64,000 nucleotides of DNA from CAHJWO01 sp964245885 (GTDB taxonomy: Bacteria; Verrucomicrobiota; Verrucomicrobiia; Chthoniobacterales; SZAS-18), in assembly GCA_964245885.1 (NCBI GenBank), contig CAXTOX010000002.1, positions 1 through 64,000 on the forward strand. Direction: 5' to 3'. Below are positions 1 to 7,820 of the stretch, in pieces; position 1 is the first letter of the stretch, and each line of letters opens with the position of its first letter. Below the pieces are notes generated by a model. That model had not been told where the DNA came from and did not search any database. It worked only from the letters and a program-made list of their open reading frames with translations. The translations under genes were made by a program, and so were the position numbers.

Positions 1-117
1 CTCTTTCGTCGGCTCAAGGGCTACCGACGCGTGTGCACGCGCTCCGACAAACTCGACGTGCTCTTCCTTGCCTTCGTGCACCTCGCCCTCATCTTCGATG
101 CTCTACGCTTGTGTTAA
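1..117 (+). CDS. IS4/IS5-type DDE transposase, C-terminal fragment
   Basis: The window opens inside this gene, so only the last 38 residues are seen, read from base 1 to a TAA at 115-117. They contain an arginine-rich FRRLKGYRR stretch followed by TRSDKLDV and a hydrophobic end. This resembles the C-terminal tail that follows the last catalytic Glu in IS4/IS5-group DDE transposases. No catalytic residue lies in the visible part, so activity cannot be judged. It is the 3' part of an insertion sequence whose end probably lies near base 305. The subgroup is not assigned. Confidence 0.7.
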   Translation, partial: LFRRLKGYRRVCTRSDKLDVLFLAFVHLALIFDALRLC

Positions 118-305
118 CAGGCCCTAGGCAGGAGCCGTCAATTGGGTTCCCCCGTCAGGTCCCCCGGTGATATTTTTTGGGTCCACTCGTGACAGCCCCA
201 GTCCACATTCCAGAGAGAACTGGCTTCAGTGATCGGACTGTTCGGGTCACGTGAGTCCACTCGAGACCGCATTGGTAAAATGGGTCATTTTAGGGTGAAT
301 ACCCC
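1..305 (+). mobile_element. Right part of an insertion sequence
   Basis: The transposase stops at 117 and is followed by about 188 non-coding bases up to a point where the sequence abruptly becomes half of a tRNA. The last bases before the tRNA part read, inward on the minus strand, GGGGTATTCACCC, which I take as the likely terminal inverted repeat. The left end and target duplication lie outside the window, so neither the repeat nor the boundary is confirmed. Confidence 0.5.
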
Positions 306-343
306 TTGCGAACGAGACGCTTTACCGACTGAGCTATACCCCC
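306..343 (-). pseudogene. 5' half of tRNA-Ala(CGC), cut in the anticodon loop
   Basis: Read on the minus strand from 343, the sequence gives acceptor strand GGGGGTA, D-stem GCTC, D-loop AGTCGGTAAA, then TCTCG and an anticodon loop TTCGCAA with anticodon CGC (Ala). The expected complementary stem CGAGA and the whole T-arm and 3' acceptor are missing. From base 305 the sequence is GGGGTATTCACCC instead. The remnant cannot fold into a full tRNA. It may be an IS insertion in the gene or a scaffold join. Confidence 0.6.
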
Positions 344-546
344 GGGATGACTGACGGCACCAATTATGCGCGACTTCCTCATAAAGGCAAGCCGGTTCGA
401 GCGAGTTTCCCAAGGCGGCGGAGGAGGAAAAAGGCGAGTGCGGCTTCCTATCATCCCACGCCTGCTGGCCAGAAGGAGATTTGCGGTCTGCCACGTGCGC
501 TGAAACCAAGAGGCCAAAACTTCCGCGCCTTGCGATTCCATTCACC

Positions 547-2058
547 ATGACGCCCACCGAAAGTCTCGACAGCGGTCCCTCCGGCACGAAGGAAGCGCCC
601 CCCTGCACGCTGGTCATCTTCGGAGCGGGCGGCGACCTGACCAAGCGCCTGTTGATGCCCGCGCTCTACAACCTCTCGGGCAGTCATTTGTTGCCCGACG
701 ACTTCCAGATCGTGGGCCTGGATCGTACCGACACGGACGACAACGGCTGGCGGCAATCGCTGACCGCGACCATGCAGGAGTTTACCCGTGACAAGACGGC
801 GGAGTTCTACACGCCCGCCATCGACGAAAAACAGTGGGGCGGGGTCACCTCCAAGATGTCGTACGTCAAGGCGGACTTCGACCAGGACGACACGTACAAG
901 ACGATCACCAACAAGATCGGGCAGGGGCGCAGCGTCGTGTTCTATCTCGCGGTGGCCGCGCGCTTCTTCGGTTCAATCGTCGAGCACTTGGGGCAGAGCG
1001 GCTTGCTCCAGCAGGTGGATGGCCAGTTCCGCCGCGTCATCATCGAAAAACCTTTCGGCAGCGACCTGCAAAGCGCACGGGAATTGAATGCACGCATCCT
1101 CAAACAAGGCGACGAAAGCCAGTTCTACCGCGTAGACCACTTTCTGGGCAAGGAAGTCATCCAGAGCATCATGGCGGTGCGCTTTGCGAACGGGATGTTC
1201 GAGCCGACGTGGCGGCGCGAGTACATCGACCACGTGCAGATCACGGCTGCGGAGACCATCGGGGTGGAGCAGCGCGGCGCATTTTATGAGCCTACCGGCT
1301 GTCTGCGCGACATGGTGCCCAACCATCTGTTCCAGTTGCTCTGCATGGTGGGGATGGAGCCGCCGAATTCATTCGCCGCCGAGGATGTGCGCACCGAGAA
1401 AGCCAAGCTCGTCGAAGCGACCCATCCGGTGCGGGTAGACGAGGTGGTACGCGGTCAATACACGGCGGGGGAAGAGTTTGGGCAGGCGGTGAACGGCTAT
1501 CGTGAGGAGGCGCGCGTCGATCCGCAGAGTCGGACAGAGACGTTCGTGGCTGCCAGGCTGCGCATCGATAACTGGCGCTGGGCAGGCGTGCCGTTTTACC
1601 TGCGCACGGGCAAACGGCTGGCAGCGCGGCGCACGGAAATCGCGATCCACTTCAAGCCTGCGCCTTACCAGATTTTCAAGGATACACCGGTGGACCAGCT
1701 CACACCGAACATCGTCAAGATCATGGTGGACCCCGAGCAGGGCATGGACACGCAGTTCAGCGCGAAAGTGCCCGGGCCGGTGATGAAACTGGGCAAGGTG
1801 GACACCAGCTTCAAATACAAGGAGTTCTTCGACGAAAAGCCTAACGTCGGCTACGAAACACTGCTGTACGACTGCATGATCGGCGATGCGACGCTCTTCC
1901 AGCGCGCGGACAACATTGAGGCGAGTTGGGCGGTGGTGCAGCCAGCGATCGACGCGTGGAAAGAAGGCGAGCCGGAGTTCTACGCCGCCGGCAGCCAAGG
2001 GCCGAAGGGAGCAGACGATTTGCTCGGCAAAGACGGCCGGAAGTGGCTGCCGCTGTAA
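547..2058 (+). CDS. zwf: Glucose-6-phosphate 1-dehydrogenase
   Basis: Oxidises glucose 6-phosphate to 6-phosphogluconolactone with NADP+, the entry to the oxidative pentose phosphate pathway, in the cytoplasm. The protein is 503 residues, the usual family length. The nucleotide-binding loop FGAGGDLTKR lies near residues 23-32, the substrate and catalytic signature RVDHFLGKE near 195-203, and PFYLRTGKRL follows near 350. The ATG at 547 is preferred because the dinucleotide fold starts soon after it; an upstream in-frame ATG at 481 would add 22 residues with no similarity. It stands alone, with an IS/tRNA remnant upstream and a long inverted repeat after the stop. Confidence 0.96.
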   Translation: MTPTESLDSGPSGTKEAPPCTLVIFGAGGDLTKRLLMPALYNLSGSHLLPDDFQIVGLDRTDTDDNGWRQSLTATMQEFTRDKTAEFYTPAIDEKQWGGVTSKMSYVKADFDQDDTYKTITNKIGQGRSVVFYLAVAARFFGSIVEHLGQSGLLQQVDGQFRRVIIEKPFGSDLQSARELNARILKQGDESQFYRVDHFLGKEVIQSIMAVRFANGMFEPTWRREYIDHVQITAAETIGVEQRGAFYEPTGCLRDMVPNHLFQLLCMVGMEPPNSFAAEDVRTEKAKLVEATHPVRVDEVVRGQYTAGEEFGQAVNGYREEARVDPQSRTETFVAARLRIDNWRWAGVPFYLRTGKRLAARRTEIAIHFKPAPYQIFKDTPVDQLTPNIVKIMVDPEQGMDTQFSAKVPGPVMKLGKVDTSFKYKEFFDEKPNVGYETLLYDCMIGDATLFQRADNIEASWAVVQPAIDAWKEGEPEFYAAGSQGPKGADDLLGKDGRKWLPL

Positions 2059-2099
2059 GCGGCGCGAACACCGACTTGCCAGAAGGCGTCTGGGTTAGG

Positions 2100-2258
2100 C
2101 CGCCGCAGGCGTTCGTCCACGAAGGTAGGGATGGCTCTCCGAGCCGCTGCTCCCTATTATTCCTGGAAAACGCGTTGTCTTGGCGAGGAGTAGCCACAGC
2201 AAGTTAGGGAGCGGCTCGGAGAGCCATCCCTACCTTCGTGGACGAACGCCTGCGGCGG
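2100..2258. repeat. Long inverted repeat IR1 between convergent genes
   Basis: Left arm 2100-2148 and right arm 2210-2258 are perfect reverse complements over 49 bases, then continue imperfectly (a 3-base insertion in the left arm). The 61-base spacer would form the loop. It sits between zwf (stop 2058) and the 3' end of rnhA (2265). It has no T-run, so it is not a simple intrinsic terminator. Arm and spacer sequence are related to IR3 at 21616-21765, so this is a member of a dispersed repeat family. Confidence 0.95.
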
Positions 2259-2264
2259 GAGTTT

Positions 2265-2771
2265 TCAAAGGTCGAGCAACGTGGGCGAAACGGACGACAG
2301 CCGGGATGCAGGCTGCTCGTAGAACAAGTCAGCCGGCAGATTCTTTTGCCGTGCGGCCTGCGCGGAAAGAAAGTCACAACGCTCGTTTTCCGTATCTCCC
2401 GCGTGCCCGCGCAACCAGACGAACTCGACCTCGTGCCGTTTGCAGACGCTTAGCAGTTGTTCCCACAAGTCCCAGCTTACCCGCTTATCGGGTCCTTTCA
2501 TCCAGCCCTTGGATTGCCAACGTTTTGCCCAGCCCAGGCTGATGCTTTGCTGGAGGTATTTCGAGTCGGTGTAGAGGGCGACCGCACACCGGCGGTTAAG
2601 CATCTGGAGGCCGACGAGCGCCGCCGTGATTTCCATGCGGTTGTTCGTCGTGCGCCGGAAACCGCCGGAGAGTTCCTTGCGGTGTTTTCCCTGGATCAGC
2701 ACGGCGGCATACCCGCCCGGCCCCGGATTGCCCAGGCAGGCTCCGTCCGTGTAGATCGTCACGCGTGTCAT
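2265..2771 (-). CDS. rnhA: Ribonuclease HI
   Basis: Endonuclease that cuts the RNA strand of RNA-DNA hybrids; it removes primers and R-loops. At 168 residues it is slightly longer than the typical 155. The four acidic catalytic residues are visible in their contexts: Asp in YTDGACLGNPG near residue 9, Glu in RMEITAA near 46, Asp in YTDSKY near 68, and Asp in GDTENERCD near 133. The C-terminal 25 residues are an unconserved tail. It is convergent with zwf across IR1, and its start faces the gene-poor stretch 2772-3410. Confidence 0.95.
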   Translation of the reverse strand: MTRVTIYTDGACLGNPGPGGYAAVLIQGKHRKELSGGFRRTTNNRMEITAALVGLQMLNRRCAVALYTDSKYLQQSISLGWAKRWQSKGWMKGPDKRVSWDLWEQLLSVCKRHEVEFVWLRGHAGDTENERCDFLSAQAARQKNLPADLFYEQPASRLSSVSPTLLDL

Positions 2772-3410
2772 CGTTTTGCTTCCGCGTCAGGCTGGATGAA
2801 CCCGGCGCACGCCGCAAGCTCCGAACACTTGGCGGAAGAAGGTCCGCCTCCCCGGAGGCCGGCGCGGAACGATTGACGTCGGCCGGCTTCCGTGTTTACA
2901 TACGCGTTCTGGGCCTAGGCGCTCCTTCCCTCCACCGTTGCGAACCAGGCGGGAGCAACCAAAACCGGCCGCGGTTTGGCGTGTGGCTCTGCTCCTGGCC
3001 GCGCTGATCGTCAGTTTGATGCTGCTCAACAACCGGTAGTACGCCTTTCACTGGAGCGGCCAACGCGAAGAGGAACCAGTACAACAGCAGGCCTAGCACG
3101 GGTACTTTCACCAACGTCGGCTGATCTTCGGAGGGCATAACGGTGGTCACAGGATCAGGAAGAGACGGGACAGCAGGGACAGAAGGCATAACACGGCCAG
3201 GATCAGAAACGGCAAATTCTCCAGCTTCAGCTAGGTTCTTTTGGGCGGAGCAGATTTCCTATTTTCATGGGATGGATGGAAGTGGGTCCGGCGCGTGTTC
3301 CCTCCGCCCGAGCGCGGGCGTTGCCAATGCGGCCTGGCGGGGGCCACCCGCGCACGGCCGGAACGCACGGGCAATCCGTTTTGCTCATGGTCGCTCAAAC
3401 TCAAAATCCC
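2772..3410. other. Gene-poor stretch of 639 bases
   Basis: I see no confident gene here. A plus-strand frame ending at a TAG at 3037-3039 encodes a hydrophobic tail (WRVALLLAALIVSLMLLNNR); a TTG at 2938 would give 33 residues. On the minus strand, a frame within 2896-3189 holds one possible membrane span, and a 22-codon hydrophobic frame lies at 3147-3215. None has a clear ribosome binding site. Promoters for rnhA (leftward) and the DUF5069 gene (rightward) should lie here, but no strong consensus stands out. Confidence 0.5.
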
Positions 3411-3854
3411 ATGTCTACCCAAGCCAAAGACCTCACCCAAGAAGCTCCCGCCAGTCCCTCCAGCCGCGTCGGCGGATACGTGATCCTCGCCCGTCTGGCC
3501 GACAAGGCCCGCGCCGACTTTCTCGGCGGCAACGTCGGTGAGTACCACACGGACTGCCCGCTCGACCACATGCTGCTCGATTGGAAGGGCGTGCCCTACA
3601 CCGACATTAAGAAGGAGATTGTCGGCGGCGCGGACGACGAAGCCCTCGCCAAGTTCCTTGATGCGAACGGCGCGAAAAAAAGTCCTGAGGAAATCGGGGG
3701 TTGGTCGGATTCGATGGAGAAGATGAACCCTTACCATCACCCGGAGAAGAAGGAGTGGTTTGCGGAGCAGTGCGCCGAATACGGACTGGACCCGGCCAGC
3801 ACGACGATGTTCCAATGGCTCGACGCGGGCGACAAGGAAGTCGGCTCGAAGTAA
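3411..3854 (+). CDS. DUF5069 domain protein
   Basis: A 147-residue cytoplasmic protein of the DUF5069 family, common in Verrucomicrobiota and of unknown function. Recognisable features are the opening STQAKDLTQEAP, RVGGYVILARLADKARA near residues 20-36, and EYHTDCPLDHMLL near 45-57. No catalytic motif is apparent. The start was placed at the ATG at 3411 because family members usually begin just before AKDLT; an in-frame ATG at 3387 is possible. A strong intrinsic terminator follows the stop codon, so it is probably a single-gene unit. Confidence 0.85.
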   Translation: MSTQAKDLTQEAPASPSSRVGGYVILARLADKARADFLGGNVGEYHTDCPLDHMLLDWKGVPYTDIKKEIVGGADDEALAKFLDANGAKKSPEEIGGWSDSMEKMNPYHHPEKKEWFAEQCAEYGLDPASTTMFQWLDAGDKEVGSK

Positions 3855-3882
3855 GCCCCGTCCAGTTCAGACTGCTTATCCA

Positions 3883-3917
3883 AGCCCCGTGCCGATTCTT
3901 CGGCACGGGGCTTTTTT
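3883..3917 (+). terminator. Intrinsic terminator after the DUF5069 gene
   Basis: Stem AGCCCCGTGCCG (3883-3894) pairs perfectly with CGGCACGGGGCT (3901-3912) across a 6-base loop and runs into six Ts (3912-3917). It lies 28 bases past the DUF5069 stop and separates that gene from the helicase-nuclease gene downstream. Confidence 0.92.
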
Positions 3918-4002
3918 CGTCGCAACGTTGCGAGCGTTTGTATTCCACGCTTCCGTCGCGAGCAGCGGTGAGGCATGCTCGAGTCCGTTCCACGTTCTCG
4001 CC

Positions 4003-7000
4003 GTGCACGACTCCGACGCCCAGCCCCTTCTCGACGACGACGCGCGCCGGACCTTCGTCGAATCGCTCGACGAAAACTTCTGCGTGTCCGCCGGTGCCGG
4101 CGTCGGTAAAACCACCGCGATCACCCGCCGCATCGCCAACCTCGCCTTGCGTCGGTACCAAGAAGGCAACGTCCTCTCGCGCCTCGTCGTGGTGACCTAC
4201 GGCAAGCTGGCCGCCGAGGAGTTGCGCGTGCGCACCCGCGACCTGGTCCTCCAGCATCTCGACCAGAGTGCTTCCGGCCGGCAGAATCTCCTCGCCGACC
4301 TGCGCGGCGCGTTCTTCGGCACGATCCACAGCTTCTGCCTGAAGCTCATCCGCGAACAGGGCCGTTTCCTCGGGCTGCCGGAAACGGTCGATCTACTGGA
4401 GGAGCGCGACGAAACGGCGCTCTGGGAGCGTTTCTGCGAGGGCGGCGCGGTCGATGCGCTTGACCTGCCCGCACCCCTCCTAGCGCGGGTGACCCGGCAC
4501 CTCAGCTTCGAGCAGCTTCTCGATCTCGCCCGGACCGTTGGGCCGGAGGTCTCGGAGGTTTCCGGCCTCTTTCAACCCGAAAACGAACCCCCCGCGCTCG
4601 ACTTTGCCGCCGCGCTGGACGACGACGGCGGCCGCTCGAAGGACCGCACCCGTGAACACCAGCGGCACCTGCGGACGTGGATCGCCGAGTTCGAGGGCGG
4701 CGCGCCGTTCGTGGAACTGCCCGGGTACACGGGCGGCAGCAAGACGTTCCTCGCCGCCGTGGCCGCTGCCGTCGAACCCTACGCGCGGTGGCTCAACGAA
4801 GCGGCCGGCGCGCTCGTGGTGCGCATCGCCCGGGCCTTCCGCGACTACCGGCTCGAAAAAGGACTCATGACTTACCGCGACCAGGTTTTCTGGTGCCGGC
4901 GGCTGGTGGAGGACCCGGCGGTGCTCGCGCGGCTGCGAGGGCGGGGCTACCGCGTGATCCTCGACGAGGCGCAGGATACGGACGCCGACATGTTCGCGAT
5001 CCTGACCGAGATCGCGCGTCCCGACGGCGCGGAGCCCGGCGCGTGGCCCGAGCAAGAAACGGCCCCTGGGCCGGTGCCGGGACGGTTTTCGTTCGTCGGC
5101 GACGACCAGCAGGCGATCTACAGCGAACGAGCCAACCTCGCCGTCTACCGCCGCTACATTGAGGCTTACCGCGCGGGGAGGGGAGGCCGGCACCTGGAGT
5201 TTTCGGTGACGATGCGCTGTCCGCGCCGGGTCATCAACGTCGTGAACGCCGTCTTCACGAACGGACGCCTGCCCCAACCCTACGTGGAGTTCCGCGCACT
5301 CGCCCTACGTCCGGATTGCCCCGACGGCGGCGCCTGGCGGCTCGAACTCGACGCGCTCGAGCCAGGAGAGGGGAGTGCCGGCCTGGAAGCGCGGGTGACG
5401 GGGGAGTGCCGCCAGATCGCGGACTTCCTCGTCACCCACGGCCGCGAGGGACTGGGGATCAAGCACTGGTCGGAGGTGGCGGTCATCGCGCCCCGCGTGC
5501 GCTGGCTCGAAACGGCGGCGGCGGTTTTCGCCGAGCGCGACCTCCCCGGCTGCCTGCTCTCGCAAAAAAGGACCGCGGGCGAACTGGCCCGGCACAGTTG
5601 GCCGGCGGCGCTTTTCCATGTGCTCGTGCATCCGTGGGACCGGTTCGAGTTGATCGGCGTGCTGCGGGAAATCTTCGCTGTGTCCGACGTGGACCTCGCC
5701 CGGCTGCACCGGCAATCGACCGCCGGCGGGGGGGCGGGTTTGACGTTCTGGCCGCAGGTCCCGCCGACGATCCATCCGCACACGAAGAACGGCCCGGTTC
5801 CTTCCACCCGGCTGCGGCACGCTTTGGAATTGTTGCACGAACTGCGCCGTTCGTTCCCGGTCGACATGCCGGGCCACGGCCACGCCGCCACGCGGCTGAC
5901 GACCGGCGACGATTGTGGGACGCTCAGCCGCTACGTAGACATGGTCCTGCGCAAGACGGCGCTGGCGGCGCGTCTGGAAACGGTCGGCGAATCGTCCGCC
6001 GCGCTCGACGGCCTGCGTTCCCGGGCGTTGCGCGCCGAATGCGCCGGGGTCACCTTCCGCGTGTGGGCGCGCGGGTTGGTGGACGCCCTCCAACAGCCGA
6101 TCCCCATGGAGGACGGCGGGAACAACGCGATCCAGTTCCTGACCTGCCTGAAGGCGAAAGGGCTGGAATGGCCGGTGGTCATCCCGCTCGGCTTGGGCTG
6201 CGAAATACGCGAGCGCCCGCAGCCGTTTCCCCGCGTCGAGCAGACCGGCACGCGCACGCAGATCCATTTCAGCAAGGTGACGGTGGACCCGGAACTGCGC
6301 GACGAACGCCGGACGCGGTGCGAGGAGGAATTCCAGCGCATGCTCTACGTGACGCTGACGCGCGCCCGGCGGTTGTTGGTCGTGCCCGATGGGAGCAAGC
6401 TCTACGACGGCCGGATGCCGAACTTTCTCGGACTCGCGCGCTGGGACAAGCTCGATCTTCCCCTGATCCTCGACGCACCGCCCGCGCTGCCTGTCGCGGA
6501 GAGCGAACCTTCTTCCGAAGAGGCGGACGAAGACCCCGGTCCACACTACTTCGAGGAGAACAAACGCCGCCTGGGCCGGGCGGCGACGATCTCACGGCAG
6601 ATCCCGCGCCGGGTCCTTCCTTCCGGCTTGGTGCACAACAAAACCGCACCGGAACCGGGGGTGCGCGCCGATGTGCGCGCGTTGGATTCGCACGGCCAAA
6701 GCCTCGACGGTGAAGACGACCGCCTCCTGGCCGGCGAGGAAATCAGGCTGCTGGACGCCGGCACGGACGAACCTCTCGCCGGCATCGGCGGCATCGACTA
6801 CGGCAACTGGTGGCACGCCGTCCTCGAACGCTACCCCTGGCGGGCGCGCGGCGAGCACGAGCGCGAAGCGTACCTCCGCGACCAGCGCGCGCGCATCGCC
6901 GCCTCGGTCGCCTGGACCTCGCGCGCGGCGGAGGAGTTGCAGCGGTTCACCGCCAGCGTCGCCCGGCGGGAGTTTCTCGAAGACGGCGAGGTCTTCCTGC

Positions 7001-7302
7001 CGGAGATGCCGTTTTCCCATCCGCGGCAGAACGACGAGTGGATGGAAGGCATCATGGACCTGGTCGTCCTGACGAGCGGCGGAGCGAAGCTGTGGATCGT
7101 CGATTGGAAGACCGACCGCCGCCGTCCGTCCGACACGGATAACGCGGGTTTCCTGCGGCGCTTAGCCGAGAAGTACGCCCCGCAGCTGAAGGCTTACGCC
7201 GAGGTGTTCGCGAACGGACTTGGTCGCCCCGTGGACCGGCTGCTGCTCTACTCCACCGCGCTCGGCGAGACGGTGCAAATCCGGGACGGTTCTGGATCGT
7301 AA
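4003..7302 (+). CDS. UvrD/AddA-like helicase with RecB-type nuclease domain
   Basis: A 1099-residue superfamily 1 DNA helicase fused to a C-terminal PD-(D/E)XK nuclease, the architecture of AddA and RecB. Walker A SAGAGVGKTT is at residues 29-38, Walker B LDEAQDTDADMF near 320, motif III GDDQQAIY near 367, motif V CLKAKGLEWPVV near 715, motif VI YVTLTRARR near 782, and the nuclease motif IVDWKTDRR near 1032. The GTG at 4003 is chosen because it lies after the upstream terminator and just before the Q-motif region; earlier in-frame codons overlap the previous gene. It probably acts in double-strand-break processing. No AddB-like partner is encoded next to it, so it may act alone or with a distant partner. 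Confidence 0.9.
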   Translation: MHDSDAQPLLDDDARRTFVESLDENFCVSAGAGVGKTTAITRRIANLALRRYQEGNVLSRLVVVTYGKLAAEELRVRTRDLVLQHLDQSASGRQNLLADLRGAFFGTIHSFCLKLIREQGRFLGLPETVDLLEERDETALWERFCEGGAVDALDLPAPLLARVTRHLSFEQLLDLARTVGPEVSEVSGLFQPENEPPALDFAAALDDDGGRSKDRTREHQRHLRTWIAEFEGGAPFVELPGYTGGSKTFLAAVAAAVEPYARWLNEAAGALVVRIARAFRDYRLEKGLMTYRDQVFWCRRLVEDPAVLARLRGRGYRVILDEAQDTDADMFAILTEIARPDGAEPGAWPEQETAPGPVPGRFSFVGDDQQAIYSERANLAVYRRYIEAYRAGRGGRHLEFSVTMRCPRRVINVVNAVFTNGRLPQPYVEFRALALRPDCPDGGAWRLELDALEPGEGSAGLEARVTGECRQIADFLVTHGREGLGIKHWSEVAVIAPRVRWLETAAAVFAERDLPGCLLSQKRTAGELARHSWPAALFHVLVHPWDRFELIGVLREIFAVSDVDLARLHRQSTAGGGAGLTFWPQVPPTIHPHTKNGPVPSTRLRHALELLHELRRSFPVDMPGHGHAATRLTTGDDCGTLSRYVDMVLRKTALAARLETVGESSAALDGLRSRALRAECAGVTFRVWARGLVDALQQPIPMEDGGNNAIQFLTCLKAKGLEWPVVIPLGLGCEIRERPQPFPRVEQTGTRTQIHFSKVTVDPELRDERRTRCEEEFQRMLYVTLTRARRLLVVPDGSKLYDGRMPNFLGLARWDKLDLPLILDAPPALPVAESEPSSEEADEDPGPHYFEENKRRLGRAATISRQIPRRVLPSGLVHNKTAPEPGVRADVRALDSHGQSLDGEDDRLLAGEEIRLLDAGTDEPLAGIGGIDYGNWWHAVLERYPWRARGEHEREAYLRDQRARIAASVAWTSRAAEELQRFTASVARREFLEDGEVFLPEMPFSHPRQNDEWMEGIMDLVVLTSGGAKLWIVDWKTDRRRPSDTDNAGFLRRLAEKYAPQLKAYAEVFANGLGRPVDRLLLYSTALGETVQIRDGSGS

Positions 7303-7327
7303 GGTAGACGGAGCGCCGGCCCTGCCA

Positions 7328-7777
7328 TCACGCAGCCTGCGTGGAACGATCCACCCCGCCCGAGGCCGGACCGCTGGTGACCAGCAATTTGACGAGGACG
7401 AGTTCAGTCCCCTTCGGCCGGCGCAAATAGTAGGCGTTATCGAACGCTTGCCGGATCAGGTGCAATCCCAGCCCGCCGGGCCGGACCACTTCCAGGCAGC
7501 GCCCATTCATCTGCGCCGGGTCGGCGGCTTGGCCGTAATCGCGCAAACGACAACGGATGACGCCGCCCAAGTGTTCGAGCTTGAGCCGGATCAATTCGTC
7601 CTGTGCATTGCCGTACGCATAGCGGATCACGTTGGTGCAAGCTTCGTCGATGCCCAGGACCATCAGATCCATCAGATTGGCGGTGCAGCCTTGCTCGGTG
7701 AGGAACGCGCGCACGAAACGCCGCACCAGCGAGAGATTGCCGGCGTGGCTGGAAAACTCGATCTCGCGGTTCGTCAT
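7328..7777 (-). CDS. Anti-sigma-factor-type serine kinase (RsbW-like ATPase)
   Basis: A 149-residue single-domain GHKL ATPase of the RsbW/SpoIIAB type. The N box (LGIDEACTNVIRYAYG, near residues 41-56) contains the Glu and Asn that bind Mg-ATP; the G1 box appears as LRDYGQAAD and the G2 region as PGGLGLHLIRQAFD. Such proteins bind a sigma factor or phosphorylate a STAS anti-antagonist. The gene starts 43 bases after the SpoIIE-type phosphatase on the same strand, so the two are likely co-transcribed and opposed in function. Neither a sigma factor nor a STAS protein is encoded in the window, so the target is unknown. Confidence 0.88.
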   Translation of the reverse strand: MTNREIEFSSHAGNLSLVRRFVRAFLTEQGCTANLMDLMVLGIDEACTNVIRYAYGNAQDELIRLKLEHLGGVIRCRLRDYGQAADPAQMNGRCLEVVRPGGLGLHLIRQAFDNAYYLRRPKGTELVLVKLLVTSGPASGGVDRSTQAA

Positions 7778-7820
7778 GCGAGAAGCCGTCAACGGCGCGC
7801 GAGTTGGGGCGGAGGGAGGT

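Noticed and set aside
290..644. Small open frames on the minus strand upstream of zwf
   Set aside because: They cross the tRNA-Ala remnant and the zwf start in an antisense direction and have no protein-like features.
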